From contig NZ_CP026377.1 of NCBI RefSeq assembly GCF_002953195.1, forward strand, positions 1,922,001 to 1,986,000: a DNA stretch of 64,000 bases, in the 5' to 3' direction. This document shows, piece after piece, positions 8,404 to 19,989 of the stretch. How positions within the stretch are numbered: the first letter of the stretch is position 1; every line of letters begins with the position of its first letter. This DNA is from Mixta gaviniae. GTDB taxonomy: Bacteria > Pseudomonadota > Gammaproteobacteria > Enterobacterales > Enterobacteriaceae. The notes beneath the pieces are model-generated. The model did not search any database. It saw only the letters and a list, made by a program, of their open reading frames with translations, and was not told the DNA's origin. The position numbers and the translations under genes are program-made.

Positions 8404-10362
8404 TTATGCCTGGCCCTTGTTGGCGGAAAGCTGCTGCAGCACGCTGAGCTGCTCTACCGCCTCCTGCATGGCGTCCATCCCTTCCGTCAGCGTACGCAGA
8501 CGGCTCAGGTTATCCGCAATGCTCTGGCGCTGCTGGCTGTTTTTGCTGCCCATCGCCGCAATCGCATCGGCAGCGTCAATGCTGCGCTGCGCCATGCTGG
8601 TTGCGGTTTCCACCGTATGCGCCGCAACGGCGCGGATGCGTGAAATGGTGTCTACCGCTTCGCCGATATTTTTCGATGTGGCATCCGCCTGCTCTTTAGA
8701 GGATTGCGCCAGCCGGCGCACTTCGCCCGCAACTACCGCAAAGCCGCGTCCCGCCTCGCCGGCGCGCGCCGCCTCCACCGCCGCGTTCAGCGACAGCAGG
8801 TTGGTCTGGAAGGCGATATCGCCGATGCCGCTGGTGATTTTGGTGATGCCTGATGAAATCTGCTCCAGCTCGTCCAGCCCCTGACCCAGGCGATGCTGCG
8901 CCTGCTGGCTCTGCAGCGCGATATCGCTGATGGAGCGGATGCTGCTTTCAGCCAGCCCCAGCGTCTCGTTCTGGCTGGTGGTGGCGCTCTCCAGCAGCGG
9001 CAGCGCTTTCATCAGCGGCGCCAGCTCCTGCTGATAGTCAACCACCTGGTTCAGCACCTTCGACTGAATGCTGTTCAGCGCTTCCCAGCGGCGCAGCGAG
9101 CGTTGCGCGTAGTGGCTGGCGTAGGCGGCGTACTCCACCGGAAACTGCGTCATCGCCTGGGTATCGTGGTTGAAAAACACCAGCGCCGATAGCGTCTGGT
9201 TAATCGGCACGCCTAAAATCTCGCCGAAGCTGGAGAAGCCCGCCGCCGGCAGCCCTTTAAAGAAGTGAGCGTCATCCAGCTGGCCGGCGTTGCCGACGCG
9301 GCGCAGCACGCAGTCGTTCATCAGGATGGCGGCCGGTTTGCCGCGCGCGGCGATAAATTTCTGCCAGTCGTGGCGCGTGGCGGCTTTAAAATCGGTCTCT
9401 TCCAGCAGGTAAAGACGATCGCCGAACTCCAGGTCGCAGAAAAAGTGAATCTTCTCTTCGCCGATTTTGGCGATGGAGCGAATAAAGTATTCGTTATTAA
9501 CCTTAACGGCGAAGGTCAGCCCCTTTAGCCGCTCCGTCAACTGCTGCGGCGAGCATTTCAGATACTGCGCCAGCGCCTGCTGGAAATTTTGCTGGCCGCC
9601 CTGCGCATCGAATACTGAGGTAACGGTGCGCGCCAGCGGATCCGCTTCGGCGATCAGCCAGCTCTTATCCAGCGGGTTAAAGTTCTGGCTCTTAAACGGC
9701 GCGAATGATTTGCCCTCTGCCATGCGACAGAACAGGATCACCCCTTTGCCCTGCAGCGTCTGGCCGTTCACGCCGATCCAGGTGCCGTCGAAATCGAGCG
9801 TGCCGCCCGCGGCGCCGCCGGTCGCCAGGCAGGGGAAGCGGCCGGAGTTATACCAGGCCTGCATCATAAAGCCTTCCGAGGCGGAGAGGCCGTCGCAGTA
9901 GATCATGGCGAAAGTGCGGTCGGCCGACAGCGGCATGCGCACCGGCAGTTGGTTTAGCTCGCGCTGGATCGCCGCAATACGCTGCGGCGCAGTATGAGTG
10001 TCACGCACGTGCAGATCGACAATCTGCACCTCATGCTGGGCGATCAGGCTGTTCGGCAGCCACATCCAGCTGCCTTCCTGACTGGCGCCGTCGCAGTAGG
10101 TGCTGCGCGCGCCGCCGCTGCACAGCGCACCGTTAGAAGAAAGCACCAGCACGGTGCGCTGCGGCGTGGCAAAGCGCTGCCACGCCTGATTCACCTGCTG
10201 GAAATCGGCGTAGGGTGGGACAAAGACCATCAGGATGCCGGCGCCCCGGCTGCTCAGCCCGACGGCGGAGAGTGTTGTCGGCAGATTGCGTGCGTCATAC
10301 AGACCGGTCGCTACAGGGGAGCCGCGTCCGGTAAGACCACGAAGAGAATTCATTAATGACAT
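8404..10362 (-). CDS. Soluble FIST-domain methyl-accepting signalling protein
   Basis: A 652-residue sensor without any transmembrane segment. Residues about 40-240 form a FIST N domain and about 250-410 a FIST C domain, a ligand-sensing module thought to bind small molecules such as amino acids. The C-terminal third is an MCP signalling hairpin with the conserved tip [20 protein letters not shown] and [16 protein letters not shown]. It should therefore sit in the cytoplasm and feed CheA/CheW. No chemotaxis genes lie nearby. No C-terminal receptor-modification pentapeptide is seen. It has a long AT-rich upstream region. Confidence 0.88.
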   Translation of the reverse strand: MSLMNSLRGLTGRGSPVATGLYDARNLPTTLSAVGLSSRGAGILMVFVPPYADFQQVNQAWQRFATPQRTVLVLSSNGALCSGGARSTYCDGASQEGSWMWLPNSLIAQHEVQIVDLHVRDTHTAPQRIAAIQRELNQLPVRMPLSADRTFAMIYCDGLSASEGFMMQAWYNSGRFPCLATGGAAGGTLDFDGTWIGVNGQTLQGKGVILFCRMAEGKSFAPFKSQNFNPLDKSWLIAEADPLARTVTSVFDAQGGQQNFQQALAQYLKCSPQQLTERLKGLTFAVKVNNEYFIRSIAKIGEEKIHFFCDLEFGDRLYLLEETDFKAATRHDWQKFIAARGKPAAILMNDCVLRRVGNAGQLDDAHFFKGLPAAGFSSFGEILGVPINQTLSALVFFNHDTQAMTQFPVEYAAYASHYAQRSLRRWEALNSIQSKVLNQVVDYQQELAPLMKALPLLESATTSQNETLGLAESSIRSISDIALQSQQAQHRLGQGLDELEQISSGITKITSGIGDIAFQTNLLSLNAAVEAARAGEAGRGFAVVAGEVRRLAQSSKEQADATSKNIGEAVDTISRIRAVAAHTVETATSMAQRSIDAADAIAAMGSKNSQQRQSIADNLSRLRTLTEGMDAMQEAVEQLSVLQQLSANKGQA

Positions 10363-10951
10363 AAGGGAAAAAAGAACCTTTTTATAATGGTGCGGTTTTA
10401 TTACTGCGTTAACGCAGCAAATCCTGGTGTAATAAAAAATATTCGACGCCGTTTATTTTGCGCCGGTCACTGTCAGCCGCTGGCACAATAATAAAGTAAA
10501 GCATTGGCGTGGGTAAAAGTGTTCTTTTATCGGTCGCGGCGTAAAAATATTTAGGCCGCAGCCCAAGAAAAGCGGGTTCCCACAGGCAGATCAAGGGCTT
10601 GATAAGCGACTATTTAACAAATTTAACCGCACCATAATAATATTCCCAACCTGATGGCGCGCCATGAAATAATAGCCGGAATAAAATAAAGGGAAATAAA
10701 ATTACGCCTGTTAATCCAATCGTTATCGCCGATGAATTTAATTTGAGATAGGGCGAGGTAATTTGATTTAACGCTTAAGGTTAAACAGATTTCGCTGATG
10801 CTGGCTTTATTTTTTCCGATAGTAAAGAACGACGGCGAGAAAACCGTTTTCAGTCCGGAACCTGCAAAAGGCCGAAGGGATATGCTGTTTCCTGTCAGGA
10901 TGAGTAGGCAATGCTGGCTTTTCGGGATATGTTTCTGTCGGAGAATTTCCC
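10363..10951. other. Long AT-rich intergenic region between FIST-MCP and serralysin
   Basis: About 590 bases lie between divergently transcribed genes. Short frames here have no ribosome sites or recognisable homology. The base composition is much more AT-rich than its surroundings, as expected for two promoters, possibly with H-NS binding. I see no clear operator. Confidence 0.5.
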
Positions 10952-13080
<2,129 letters not shown>

Positions 13081-13175
13081 ATAAACGGCGGGAGAGGTTG
13101 CCGCTCAGGCTGAATCGGCTCCTCTCTGCTACGCTTACAGGGAGCGTAAGATTTTCAACGAAAAACGGAGGTTGC

Positions 13176-13616
13176 ATGGGTCTGTTAAGCTTTGTGAAAG
13201 ACGCAGGGGAGAAACTGTGGGACGCGGTGACGCACAACACGGAACAGCAGGACGCTAAAATCAAAGAGCATTTACAGAAAACCGGCGTGCCGGACGCGGA
13301 TAAAGTGCAGGTTGCGGTGAAAGATGGCAACGCCACCGTCACCGGCGAAGGGCTGAGCCAGGAAGCGAAAGAGAAGATCCTGGTGGCGGTGGGTAACATC
13401 GCCGGCATCAGCGGCGTTGACGACAAAGTTGCCGTGGCGCAGCCGGCGGCGGAAAGCCGTTTCTATACCGTGAAGAAAGGCGACACGCTGAGCGCGATTT
13501 CTAAAGAGGTGTACGGCAATCCCAACGAGTACAACAAAATCTTTGAAGCGAACAAACCGATGCTGAGCAGCCCCGACAAGATCTATCCGGGACAGACGCT
13601 GCGCATCCCGCAGTAA
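13176..13616 (+). CDS. kbp: Potassium-binding protein Kbp (BON-LysM)
   Basis: 146 residues, matching E. coli Kbp (YgaU) along the whole length: [18 protein letters not shown] at the start, a BON domain ([16 protein letters not shown]), then a LysM domain ([19 protein letters not shown]) and the end [10 protein letters not shown]. The family is a cytoplasmic K+ sensor/binder needed under high external potassium. GGAGG lies before the ATG at 13176; a longer frame from 13098 lacks a ribosome site. A strong terminator follows. Confidence 0.95.
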   Translation: MGLLSFVKDAGEKLWDAVTHNTEQQDAKIKEHLQKTGVPDADKVQVAVKDGNATVTGEGLSQEAKEKILVAVGNIAGISGVDDKVAVAQPAAESRFYTVKKGDTLSAISKEVYGNPNEYNKIFEANKPMLSSPDKIYPGQTLRIPQ

Positions 13617-13624
13617 GATTTCAG

Positions 13625-13649
13625 GCCCGCCGTCCGGCGGGCTTTTTTT
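13625..13649 (+). terminator. Rho-independent terminator of kbp
   Basis: Stem GCCCGCCG / CGGCGGGC with a short loop, then seven T. Confidence 0.9.
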
Positions 13650-13740
13650 ATCCGTTACTGGCCTGTCCGTTACCCCTTTTTTTCAGGCTCTGACCTGCTG
13701 CCTGTTATTTTTTATTTCAGCTTCGTTGCCGTTTGCTGTT

Positions 13741-13831
13741 TCCTGCTTCCTGCTTCCTGCTTCCTGCTTCCTGCTTCCTGCTTCCTGCTTACCACTTACC
13801 GCTTACCGCTTACCGCTTACCGCTTACCGAT
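13741..13831. repeat. Heptanucleotide tandem repeat, 13 units
   Basis: Seven perfect copies of TCCTGCT (13741-13789) are followed by TACCACT, four copies of TACCGCT and TACCGAT. The two repeat types share the frame T-x-C-x-x-C/x-T and run head to tail without interruption. The region is intergenic, between the kbp terminator and the next small gene, with no coding evidence. Confidence 0.9.
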
Positions 13832-13979
13832 CCGCACCTTTTTGCCCGCTATTTTCTACCTGGCAACGCCATTGCAACGCATTAGTCACACCTTTTTCAT
13901 GGTTATTTCGATAAACAGATTCGATTGTTAGCATTAATAAAAAGCGTATAGTAAGGTGCGTAATCGGAGGGTTAGCGCA

Positions 13980-14228
13980 ATGTTAAGAGATCACTTAGAA
14001 ATTCATGAAAGCGACACGCTGGAACGCGTGGAAGAGATTCGTCTGAAAAACCGTGGCCAGGAGGCGATCACCAAATGGTCCATCAAAGGGCCGGACGGCG
14101 ATCTGAAAGGGCTGGTCACGCTGTTTGATAAGTTTTGCACCCGCCGCTCCTGGCCGGTCAACTACCGTATCACCCAGCACGACAGCAGCGGCAAAGTCGT
14201 GGTCGATAAGCTGACCGACAGCCTGTAA
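13980..14228 (+). CDS. Small hypothetical protein
   Basis: 82 residues starting at an ATG eight bases after GGAGGG. Soluble and charged; an alternation of hydrophobic positions in TKWSIKGPDGDLKGLVTLFDKF and WPVNYRITQHDSSGKVVVDKL suggests a compact alpha/beta fold. No family recognised. It has its own promoter region to the left and a hairpin terminator to the right, so it is likely a single-gene unit. Confidence 0.65.
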   Translation: MLRDHLEIHESDTLERVEEIRLKNRGQEAITKWSIKGPDGDLKGLVTLFDKFCTRRSWPVNYRITQHDSSGKVVVDKLTDSL

Positions 14229-14258
14229 CGATCAGCGCTTATGCGGCGCGGAAACACG

Positions 14259-14284
14259 AAAGGGGACCTTCAGTCCCCTTTTTT
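14259..14284. terminator. Rho-independent terminator
   Basis: Stem AAGGGGACC/T with partner AGTCCCCTT and a T run of six; it lies between the small gene and the convergent alcohol dehydrogenase gene. Confidence 0.85.
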
Positions 14285-14305
14285 ATGGGCGGACGTCAGG
14301 CGGCC

Positions 14306-15472
14306 TCAGGGCGCAAATACCGCGCGCAGGCAGCCATCTTCCTTATGCTTGAACATCTCGTAGCCTCTCGGCGCCTCTTCCAGCGAAAAGCGATGCGTCG
14401 CCATAAAGGCGGGATTGAGTTCACCTTTCGCCACGTGATCGAGCAGGCGATGCATATAGCGCTGGCCGTGCTGCTGGGCAGTGCGGATGGTCAGGCTTTT
14501 ATTGATCATCAGCCCCAGCGGAAACTTATCCATCACGCCATAGACGCCGAGAATGGAGATATTGCCGCCTTTGCGGCAGGAGTAAAGCGCCTGGCGCAGC
14601 GCCGCGCCGACGTCGGTCTCCAGATGCAGCAGCTGCTTGGTGCGATCGTATACCTGGCTCAGCCCTTCGCCGCGCGCCTCCATGCCGACCGCATCGATGC
14701 AGCTGTCGGGGCCACGGCCGCCGGTCAGCTCCAGCAACGCTTCATGCACATCCGCTTTGCTGTAGTCGAGGGTAATGGCACCCGCATGTTCGCGCGCCAT
14801 CGCCAGACGTTCCGGGAAGCGGTCGATGGCGATCACCTGATGCGCGCCCATCAGCCAGGCGCTCTGCATTGCCATCAGGCCAACGCCGCCACAGCCCCAG
14901 ACCGCCACGGTATCGCCGGGATGGATATTGCAGAAATCCGCGCCCATATAGCCGGTCGGCGCGGCGTCGGAGAGAAACAGCGCCTGTTCGTCGCTGACAT
15001 CATCCGGCACCACAAAGCAGTCGTTATCGGCAAAGGGCACGCGCACATATTCGGCGTGCGAACCGGCGTAGCCGCCGAAGGCGTGGCTGTAAGCGTAGAT
15101 ACCGCCGGTGGCGTGGCCTAATACCGGTTCGCCCTGTTCCCAGTGCGGGTTGGTGTTGTCGCAGCAGGAGGGCAGCTCGTGCTGACAGTACCAGCAGGAG
15201 CCGCAGGAGATAAAGGAGGGCACCACCACGCGATCGCCGCGTTTGATGTTTTTCACCGCGCTGCCGATCTCTACCACTTCGCCCATAAATTCATGGCCGA
15301 GAATATCGCCTTCGCGCATGGTCGGGATCAGCCCGTCGATCACGTGCAGGTCGGAACCGCAGGTCGTGGTTAAGCGAACTTTAATAATGGCGTCGTGCGG
15401 ATTGATCGGCACGGGATCCGCCACCGTCTCCACGCGTAGATCGTTAACGCCGTTCCAGCATAGTGCGCGCAT
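14306..15472 (-). CDS. Zinc-dependent alcohol dehydrogenase, formaldehyde-dehydrogenase-like
   Basis: 388 residues of the medium-chain zinc dehydrogenase family. The catalytic zinc region is seen at CGSDLHV and GHEFMGEV, and the structural zinc cysteines at CGSCWYCQHELPSCC. The coenzyme motif WGCGGVGLMA lies near residue 190. The long insertion and overall layout resemble the glutathione-independent formaldehyde dehydrogenase (FDH)-like subgroup; the true substrate is unknown. Its ATG overlaps the TAA of the SRPBCC gene (TAATG), with GAGGAGG upstream inside that gene, so translation is coupled. Confidence 0.88.
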   Translation of the reverse strand: MRALCWNGVNDLRVETVADPVPINPHDAIIKVRLTTTCGSDLHVIDGLIPTMREGDILGHEFMGEVVEIGSAVKNIKRGDRVVVPSFISCGSCWYCQHELPSCCDNTNPHWEQGEPVLGHATGGIYAYSHAFGGYAGSHAEYVRVPFADNDCFVVPDDVSDEQALFLSDAAPTGYMGADFCNIHPGDTVAVWGCGGVGLMAMQSAWLMGAHQVIAIDRFPERLAMAREHAGAITLDYSKADVHEALLELTGGRGPDSCIDAVGMEARGEGLSQVYDRTKQLLHLETDVGAALRQALYSCRKGGNISILGVYGVMDKFPLGLMINKSLTIRTAQQHGQRYMHRLLDHVAKGELNPAFMATHRFSLEEAPRGYEMFKHKEDGCLRAVFAP

Positions 15473-16011
15473 TACGCCTCCTCATCTTTGCGGCTGTCGT
15501 GACGGCCAGCGGGCTGTCCATCCAGGGTGGGAATTTCGCCGGTTTCGGCCAGGCTTTTAAAACGGTGCAACGCCTTGCTGAGCTGCTCTTTAGGGAACAA
15601 ATCAAGCAGCGAGGCGACCTTTTTACCAATTTTGCCGCCTGGCGGATTGAAGCGCAGCGTCAGCGTCAGCTCGGTGCCCCATTCGCCCGGTGCCGGGCGG
15701 AACTGCAGCATGCCTTCATTCGGCACGTCGGCACCCTCCAGCGATTCCCAGGCGATAACCACGCCAGGCTGCTGCCCGACGATGCGGCTGCGCCAGTGAT
15801 AGCCTTTTTTCAACGGTCCCTGAACGTGCCATTCGGCATCGGTGTCGTTTAGCACGGTAATGGTGGCGAAATGCGCCATGATCTGCGGCAGCGTGGCGGG
15901 ATCGAGCCACAGCGCGTAGAGTCGATCCGCCGGCTGGCCCACGGTGATCCAGCGGCGCAGCATAATTTCATGCGTTTCATGGGCGCCAGTCGTTTGCGCT
16001 TTCTTACTCAC
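15472..16011 (-). CDS. SRPBCC-family protein (polyketide cyclase/dehydrase-like)
   Basis: 179 residues with the START/Bet v1-like SRPBCC pattern (ITVGQPADRLYALWLDPATLPQIM, then VIAWESLEGADVPNEGMLQF and LTLTLRFNPPGG). The start is GTG at 16011 with GGAGG five bases upstream; the longer frame to 16104 has no ribosome site. It binds hydrophobic ligands in related proteins. It is first gene of a two-gene operon with the zinc dehydrogenase, overlapping by one base, so the pair probably acts on one substrate. Confidence 0.8.
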   Translation of the reverse strand: MSKKAQTTGAHETHEIMLRRWITVGQPADRLYALWLDPATLPQIMAHFATITVLNDTDAEWHVQGPLKKGYHWRSRIVGQQPGVVIAWESLEGADVPNEGMLQFRPAPGEWGTELTLTLRFNPPGGKIGKKVASLLDLFPKEQLSKALHRFKSLAETGEIPTLDGQPAGRHDSRKDEEA

Positions 16012-16122
16012 AAGACCTCCGGTAGTGAACAACGGTGGTGATGCAGTCTGCGAAGGGGAGTAACAGCCTGCGTTACCCAACGTAAAACGCCCCGACGCCG
16101 GCACGCGGCGAAGGGGCGCAGA

Positions 16123-16299
16123 TCAGAAGAGATGGAAGTGATGCCGCAGGCTGAAAAAGCTCCAGTAGATCACCGAGGCGATCAGGTATGCCCAGCAGCC
16201 CCAGTAGGCTACCGGCTCGCGTCGGTGCTTCTCTTTCGGCAAATTGATAAATAAATAGAGCGCGGCGGCAATCAGCGCAATAAAGTAAAATATCTTCAA
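16123..16299 (-). CDS. Small inner-membrane protein, TTG start
   Basis: 58 residues, starting with TTG six bases after AAGGAG. Two hydrophobic segments (FYFIALIAAALYLFINL and AYWGCWAYLIASVIYWSFF) are separated by a basic loop (PKEKHRREP), and the protein ends in a histidine-rich tail (RHHFHLF). The absence of an ATG in the frame makes it easy to miss. Function unknown. It lies alone between the SRPBCC operon and the cyclic-di-GMP protein. Confidence 0.6.
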   Translation of the reverse strand: MKIFYFIALIAAALYLFINLPKEKHRREPVAYWGCWAYLIASVIYWSFFSLRHHFHLF

Positions 16300-16404
16300 C
16301 TTATTCTCCTTTTTTCCTTGGCCTGTCAGAACATAGCGTTGTAAAAGCTATAGCACAGAAGGGCAAATAAGGAGAACAAACCGGCGGAATTGACCGCCCA
16401 CCGG

Positions 16405-18186
16405 TCAGGAGAGGTAATGGTTTCGCTGGCGCAGCCACTTCTCCAGCGCCGCCGCTTTCATCGGCGCGGCGCAGTAAAAACCCTGTACCTCATCGCAGCC
16501 CAGCTGACGCAGCAGTTCAAAGGTGCTTTCATCCTCGACGCCCTCCGCCAGCACCACGTAATCAAGATCCTTCAGCATGATAATCACGTTGCGCACGATA
16601 ATGTCGCTGGCCGTGTCATGCTGAAGGCGGCTGATTAACGAGCGATCCAGCTTGATGATATCGATAGGAATGCGGCGCAGGTAGCTGATGTTGCTGTAGC
16701 CGGAGCCAAAATCATCCAGCGAAATCTTAAAGCCGCGCAGCTTCAGCATATCGAAGCCGTGCAGCGCGTCGGGGCTGGCGTGGATCTCTTCTGTCTCCAG
16801 GCATTCGATGCCGAGATACTCCGTTGTCAGGCCGCAGCGTAGCAGGCGTTCCTCCTGGCGATCGGCGAAGCCGGGACGGCAGATGTCGGAGACGCTGACG
16901 TTGACCGACACCGGCAGATGGATCCCTTTTTCTGCCCAGCGCTGCAGCTGCCGGATGGTGCGGTCGATCACCCAGTCGGTTAGCTCCGCCATCAGGCTGG
17001 TGCCGACGGCGAGCGGGATAAAGCGGCCCGGCGGAATTTCACCTTCTACCGGGTGTTTCCAGCGCAGCAGCGCCTCCAGCCCGACCGGCTTGCCGCTGTG
17101 CAGGCAGACCTTCGGCTGAAACACCAGGTAGAGACCATAGCGCCCGCGTACCGCGCGCGCCAGATCGTTCAGCAGCTGAAACTCCTGGCTGCGCTGGCTG
17201 TCGCGTTCGCTGTCGAACGCCTGATAGGGTCGCTGGCGCGCGATCGCCTCGTGCAGCGCGCTTAACGCGCGACGCACCGCCTCACGCGGCGGTAGCGCAT
17301 GGGGCACAAACTGCACCTCGCCGACGCGCACCTGCAGATCGATGGTGATGGTGTCGCTCAGCCGCGCGTTGATGCCGCGTAGCTTTTCGCTGCAGGTCTG
17401 GGCGTTAAGATCGTCGTCGCCGCGCGCCAGCAGCGCGAAGCGGCCGTTGCTGATGGTATAGAGCATCGGCTCGCTGATGCCGCTCAGCCGCTGATGCAGC
17501 ACCTGGGTCAGTTCACGCAGCAACCCCTCCGAGGCGGCCATACCGAGCGAGCGCGCCACCTCGAAAATATGCTGGGTGTCGATGCAGTCAATCATCAGCA
17601 GCCGATAAGCCTGATGCGGAAGCGTATCGGCGCTCAGCTCCAGGTCACGCATCAGCCGCTGGCGATTAGGCAAGCCGGTCACGGTATCGAGATAGCCGTT
17701 GGCGTACCAGGCGTCCAGAAAGGCGGCGGTCAGGCGCGCCAGCGTGGTCAGCGTCGCCTGCTGCTGCTCGCTGAAGGGGTGCGGCTGGGTATCGGTCACG
17801 CAGAGCGTGCCGATAATATAATCTTCACCCGACACCAGCGGTACGCCGGCGTAAAAGCGAATAAAGGGCGCGCCCTGCGTCAGTGGATGTTCGCTGAAGC
17901 GCGGATCCTGATGGGTATCGTGGCAGATCAGAATGTTCTCGCACTGTACCGTATGGCGGCAAAACGCCTGCTGCAGCGTCGTCTCCGCCAGCGTAAAGTG
18001 CTGCGCCGCTTTAATGTACTGCCGCTCCTCATCAAGGATCGAGACGAAGCAGCTGGGAATGCCCAGCAGCTGGCTGGTCAGCAGCGTAAACTGGCTAAGG
18101 ATCTCATCGCGGCAGCGGTCGTTTTTCTTTAACAGATCCAGCGCTGCCCGCCGCTTACTGTGTTGTTGTGTTATTTGGGTAAGCAT
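16405..18186 (-). CDS. GAF-GGDEF-EAL cyclic-di-GMP phosphodiesterase
   Basis: 593 residues. An N-terminal GAF domain (about 20-160) is followed by a degenerate GGDEF domain, whose signature is replaced by SNGRF, so it should not make cyclic di-GMP. A complete EAL domain (about 335-585) has GLEALLRW, SVNVSVSD, ECLETEE, DDFGSGYSN, KLDRSL and AEGVED, so phosphodiesterase activity is expected. There is no membrane segment, so it is a cytoplasmic sensor. It would antagonise cyclic-di-GMP-dependent functions such as the YcgR flagellar brake encoded about 6 kb away, but the link is inference. Confidence 0.9.
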   Translation of the reverse strand: MLTQITQQHSKRRAALDLLKKNDRCRDEILSQFTLLTSQLLGIPSCFVSILDEERQYIKAAQHFTLAETTLQQAFCRHTVQCENILICHDTHQDPRFSEHPLTQGAPFIRFYAGVPLVSGEDYIIGTLCVTDTQPHPFSEQQQATLTTLARLTAAFLDAWYANGYLDTVTGLPNRQRLMRDLELSADTLPHQAYRLLMIDCIDTQHIFEVARSLGMAASEGLLRELTQVLHQRLSGISEPMLYTISNGRFALLARGDDDLNAQTCSEKLRGINARLSDTITIDLQVRVGEVQFVPHALPPREAVRRALSALHEAIARQRPYQAFDSERDSQRSQEFQLLNDLARAVRGRYGLYLVFQPKVCLHSGKPVGLEALLRWKHPVEGEIPPGRFIPLAVGTSLMAELTDWVIDRTIRQLQRWAEKGIHLPVSVNVSVSDICRPGFADRQEERLLRCGLTTEYLGIECLETEEIHASPDALHGFDMLKLRGFKISLDDFGSGYSNISYLRRIPIDIIKLDRSLISRLQHDTASDIIVRNVIIMLKDLDYVVLAEGVEDESTFELLRQLGCDEVQGFYCAAPMKAAALEKWLRQRNHYLS

Positions 18187-18336
18187 AGTTTTCCGCCTGG
18201 CGTCGGAACAAAATTAAAGAAGGAGTGATTCTACCCAGCGAGTTATCGGCCTGCCGGGTCTTTGCTTTAATTTTACTTTCCGCGCGGTTTTTCTTTCTGC
18301 GCAAGCTGTGCCAGGTTTATAGGGGAGGAGATTGAT

Positions 18337-18543
18337 ATGAAACGTGATGTACTGAGTGAAGAATATTATGACGAAGTGTGTCGGGTGATCGGCGACGCCG
18401 TCATCGTGCTGGCGGAAAGCGGTTTTGATACCGAACGCGACACGCTCGCCAGCCTGCTGTGGCAAACGCGTCTGCGTCGTCAGGACAGCGACCGCGACGA
18501 GCAAAAAGTGCTGGAGCATGCCATCCGACTGATTAAAACCTGA
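18337..18543 (+). CDS. Small protein, possibly YmgB/AriR family
   Basis: 68 residues, all-helical and acidic. The pattern (VIGDAVIVLAESGFDTERDTLASLLWQ, then EQKVLEHAIRLI) resembles YmgB/AriR-family small biofilm and acid-resistance regulators (E-x-x-VLG-x-A at the start of helix 1), but similarity is weak. A GGGGAGGAG site precedes the ATG. It ends five bases from the convergent gene at 18548. Confidence 0.6.
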   Translation: MKRDVLSEEYYDEVCRVIGDAVIVLAESGFDTERDTLASLLWQTRLRRQDSDRDEQKVLEHAIRLIKT

Positions 18544-18547
18544 TTTT

Positions 18548-19105
18548 TCACTCAGCGTGCCGCATCGGCAGAGAAGGGAATTCGGTAACTAAAAAATGAC
18601 GCAGGTGATCGAGACACCATTCGCCATCTTCGGCGCGCTGGCAGCAAAAGGCTAAGGTAATCTTTTTGCTGTGGGTGCCGGCGATCTCAAGCGGAGACCA
18701 GCTCCACTTGAGAGACGACCGCGCATAAGCCACCATCGCGCCGTCGCGGATGTGGTTATCGATCTCCTGCTTCGCCAGATAGGCCCAGAAGTAGTCATCC
18801 AGATTCGGCGTATCCTCCGTCAGCGACGCAGGCAGGCCGGGGCGGAAGGCGAAATCGACATAGCCGGCCACGCCTGTCTCCAGCACGCGATAATCGCAGC
18901 CCAACGTCATAAACAACCCATCCTGTAAATTCACCTCTTCCAACAGCCGACGCAGATTCGGCGAACGCTTCGCTTCCTCTATCTCATCAATGCGTTGCGT
19001 TTCGTGAATAAGATCGATGCCGCCGTAATTGACGCTGCCGTCGCTGTAGCTTTCGCGCGGGTAGGGAAAGATAACGAAGCGATCGTTGCGTTTTTCCTGT
19101 TCCAT
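18548..19105 (-). CDS. Hypothetical protein
   Basis: 185 residues; no family recognised. Soluble, no signal peptide, acidic, with aromatic-rich stretches (LDDYFWAYLAKQEIDNHIRDG, SSLKWSWSPLEI). AAGG lies eight bases before ATG. It is a stand-alone gene, divergent from the cysteine-rich copper protein. Confidence 0.6.
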   Translation of the reverse strand: MEQEKRNDRFVIFPYPRESYSDGSVNYGGIDLIHETQRIDEIEEAKRSPNLRRLLEEVNLQDGLFMTLGCDYRVLETGVAGYVDFAFRPGLPASLTEDTPNLDDYFWAYLAKQEIDNHIRDGAMVAYARSSLKWSWSPLEIAGTHSKKITLAFCCQRAEDGEWCLDHLRHFLVTEFPSLPMRHAE

Positions 19106-19307
19106 ATTAGGGCCTTATCTAATGAATTCTGGTTATCCTGCGTCATCCGGTGACAAATGCCTACTAAAAATGCGCTGGCAGCGAAAACCTGCTGGCAAGC
19201 TTTATGCCGTCGCCGGTCATGCAACTCCCTGTTTGTTAGATATTTTACTCTCTGGCCGCACGGATTTTTATTCAGGCCGGGTAGATAATATACATAAGGA
19301 AAATGAA

Positions 19308-19634
19308 ATGATTGATCGTATCCAACACTGTATTGAACGCTGCTACCTGTGTGCGGCCGCCTGCGAGCGGTGCGTCAGTTCCGGCCTGCTGTCGCCAGCG
19401 GGAGAAACGATGCGCGATTGCCTGCAGTCAGCTTCCCAGTGCGCAACCTTATGCCGGCTGGCGGCGCAATACCTTGCGATCAACGATGCCTCGGCCCGGC
19501 CGCTATACCCAATTTGCGCACAAGCGTGCAAAGCGTGCGCGGCGGCATGCGCGAAACATTCCGTACTTTCCTGCCGCCGCTGCGCGGAGACCTGTCGTCA
19601 GTGCGCGCGGCTGCTGAAGATGCTCGCGGCGTAA
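19308..19634 (+). CDS. Four-helix-bundle cysteine-rich copper-binding protein (DUF326/Csp-like)
   Basis: 108 residues with 16 cysteines in CxxxC/CxxC spacing along each helix (at 8, 12, 15, 19, 22, 38, 45, 49, 70, 74, 77, 81, 89, 92, 96, 99). This is the pattern of the cytosolic copper-storage and ferredoxin-like DUF326 family, in which cysteines line the inside of a helical bundle and hold many Cu(I) ions. There is no signal peptide, so it is cytosolic. The ATG at 19308 has AAGGA upstream; the frame upstream of it is open but has no ribosome site. Confidence 0.85.
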   Translation: MIDRIQHCIERCYLCAAACERCVSSGLLSPAGETMRDCLQSASQCATLCRLAAQYLAINDASARPLYPICAQACKACAAACAKHSVLSCRRCAETCRQCARLLKMLAA

Positions 19635-19656
19635 GCCCTCACCGCCTGTGGGAAGG

Positions 19657-19989
19657 CTATTTCCCACAGGTCCAGGTGATCATCTTATCCTGCTGCGGAT
19701 CGATAAGCCGGAACTGGCGATCGGAGATGCGCTGGGCCAGATAGCCCTCTTTGGTCACCGCCGCCGGAATATAGCGTGTGCGGTCGGTGGAGTGGAGCGG
19801 CCCGCTTTCCACCTTCACATCGTCGTCAGCGACGCTGAAGGAGCTGACCAGATCAAACACCGTGGCGCGCGTGGCCGCGGTTTCCTGACCGTAAATCGTG
19901 GCGACTTTTCCCGGACACTCTACTCCCTGCGGGCCGGATGAACAGGCGGCAAGCAAAAAGGGAAGGGTGAACACCATCATACGCAACAT
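19657..19989 (-). CDS. Small lipoprotein
   Basis: 110 residues with a type II signal peptide (MLRMMVFTLPFLLAAC, lipobox LAAC). The mature part is hydrophilic with a likely disulfide pair (ECPGK near the start, TWTCGK at the end). The ATG at 19989 lies eight bases after AAAAGG; an ATG six bases upstream (19995) is also possible and would overlap the stop of a short cysteine-containing frame as ATGA. Function unknown. Confidence 0.65.
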   Translation of the reverse strand: MLRMMVFTLPFLLAACSSGPQGVECPGKVATIYGQETAATRATVFDLVSSFSVADDDVKVESGPLHSTDRTRYIPAAVTKEGYLAQRISDRQFRLIDPQQDKMITWTCGK

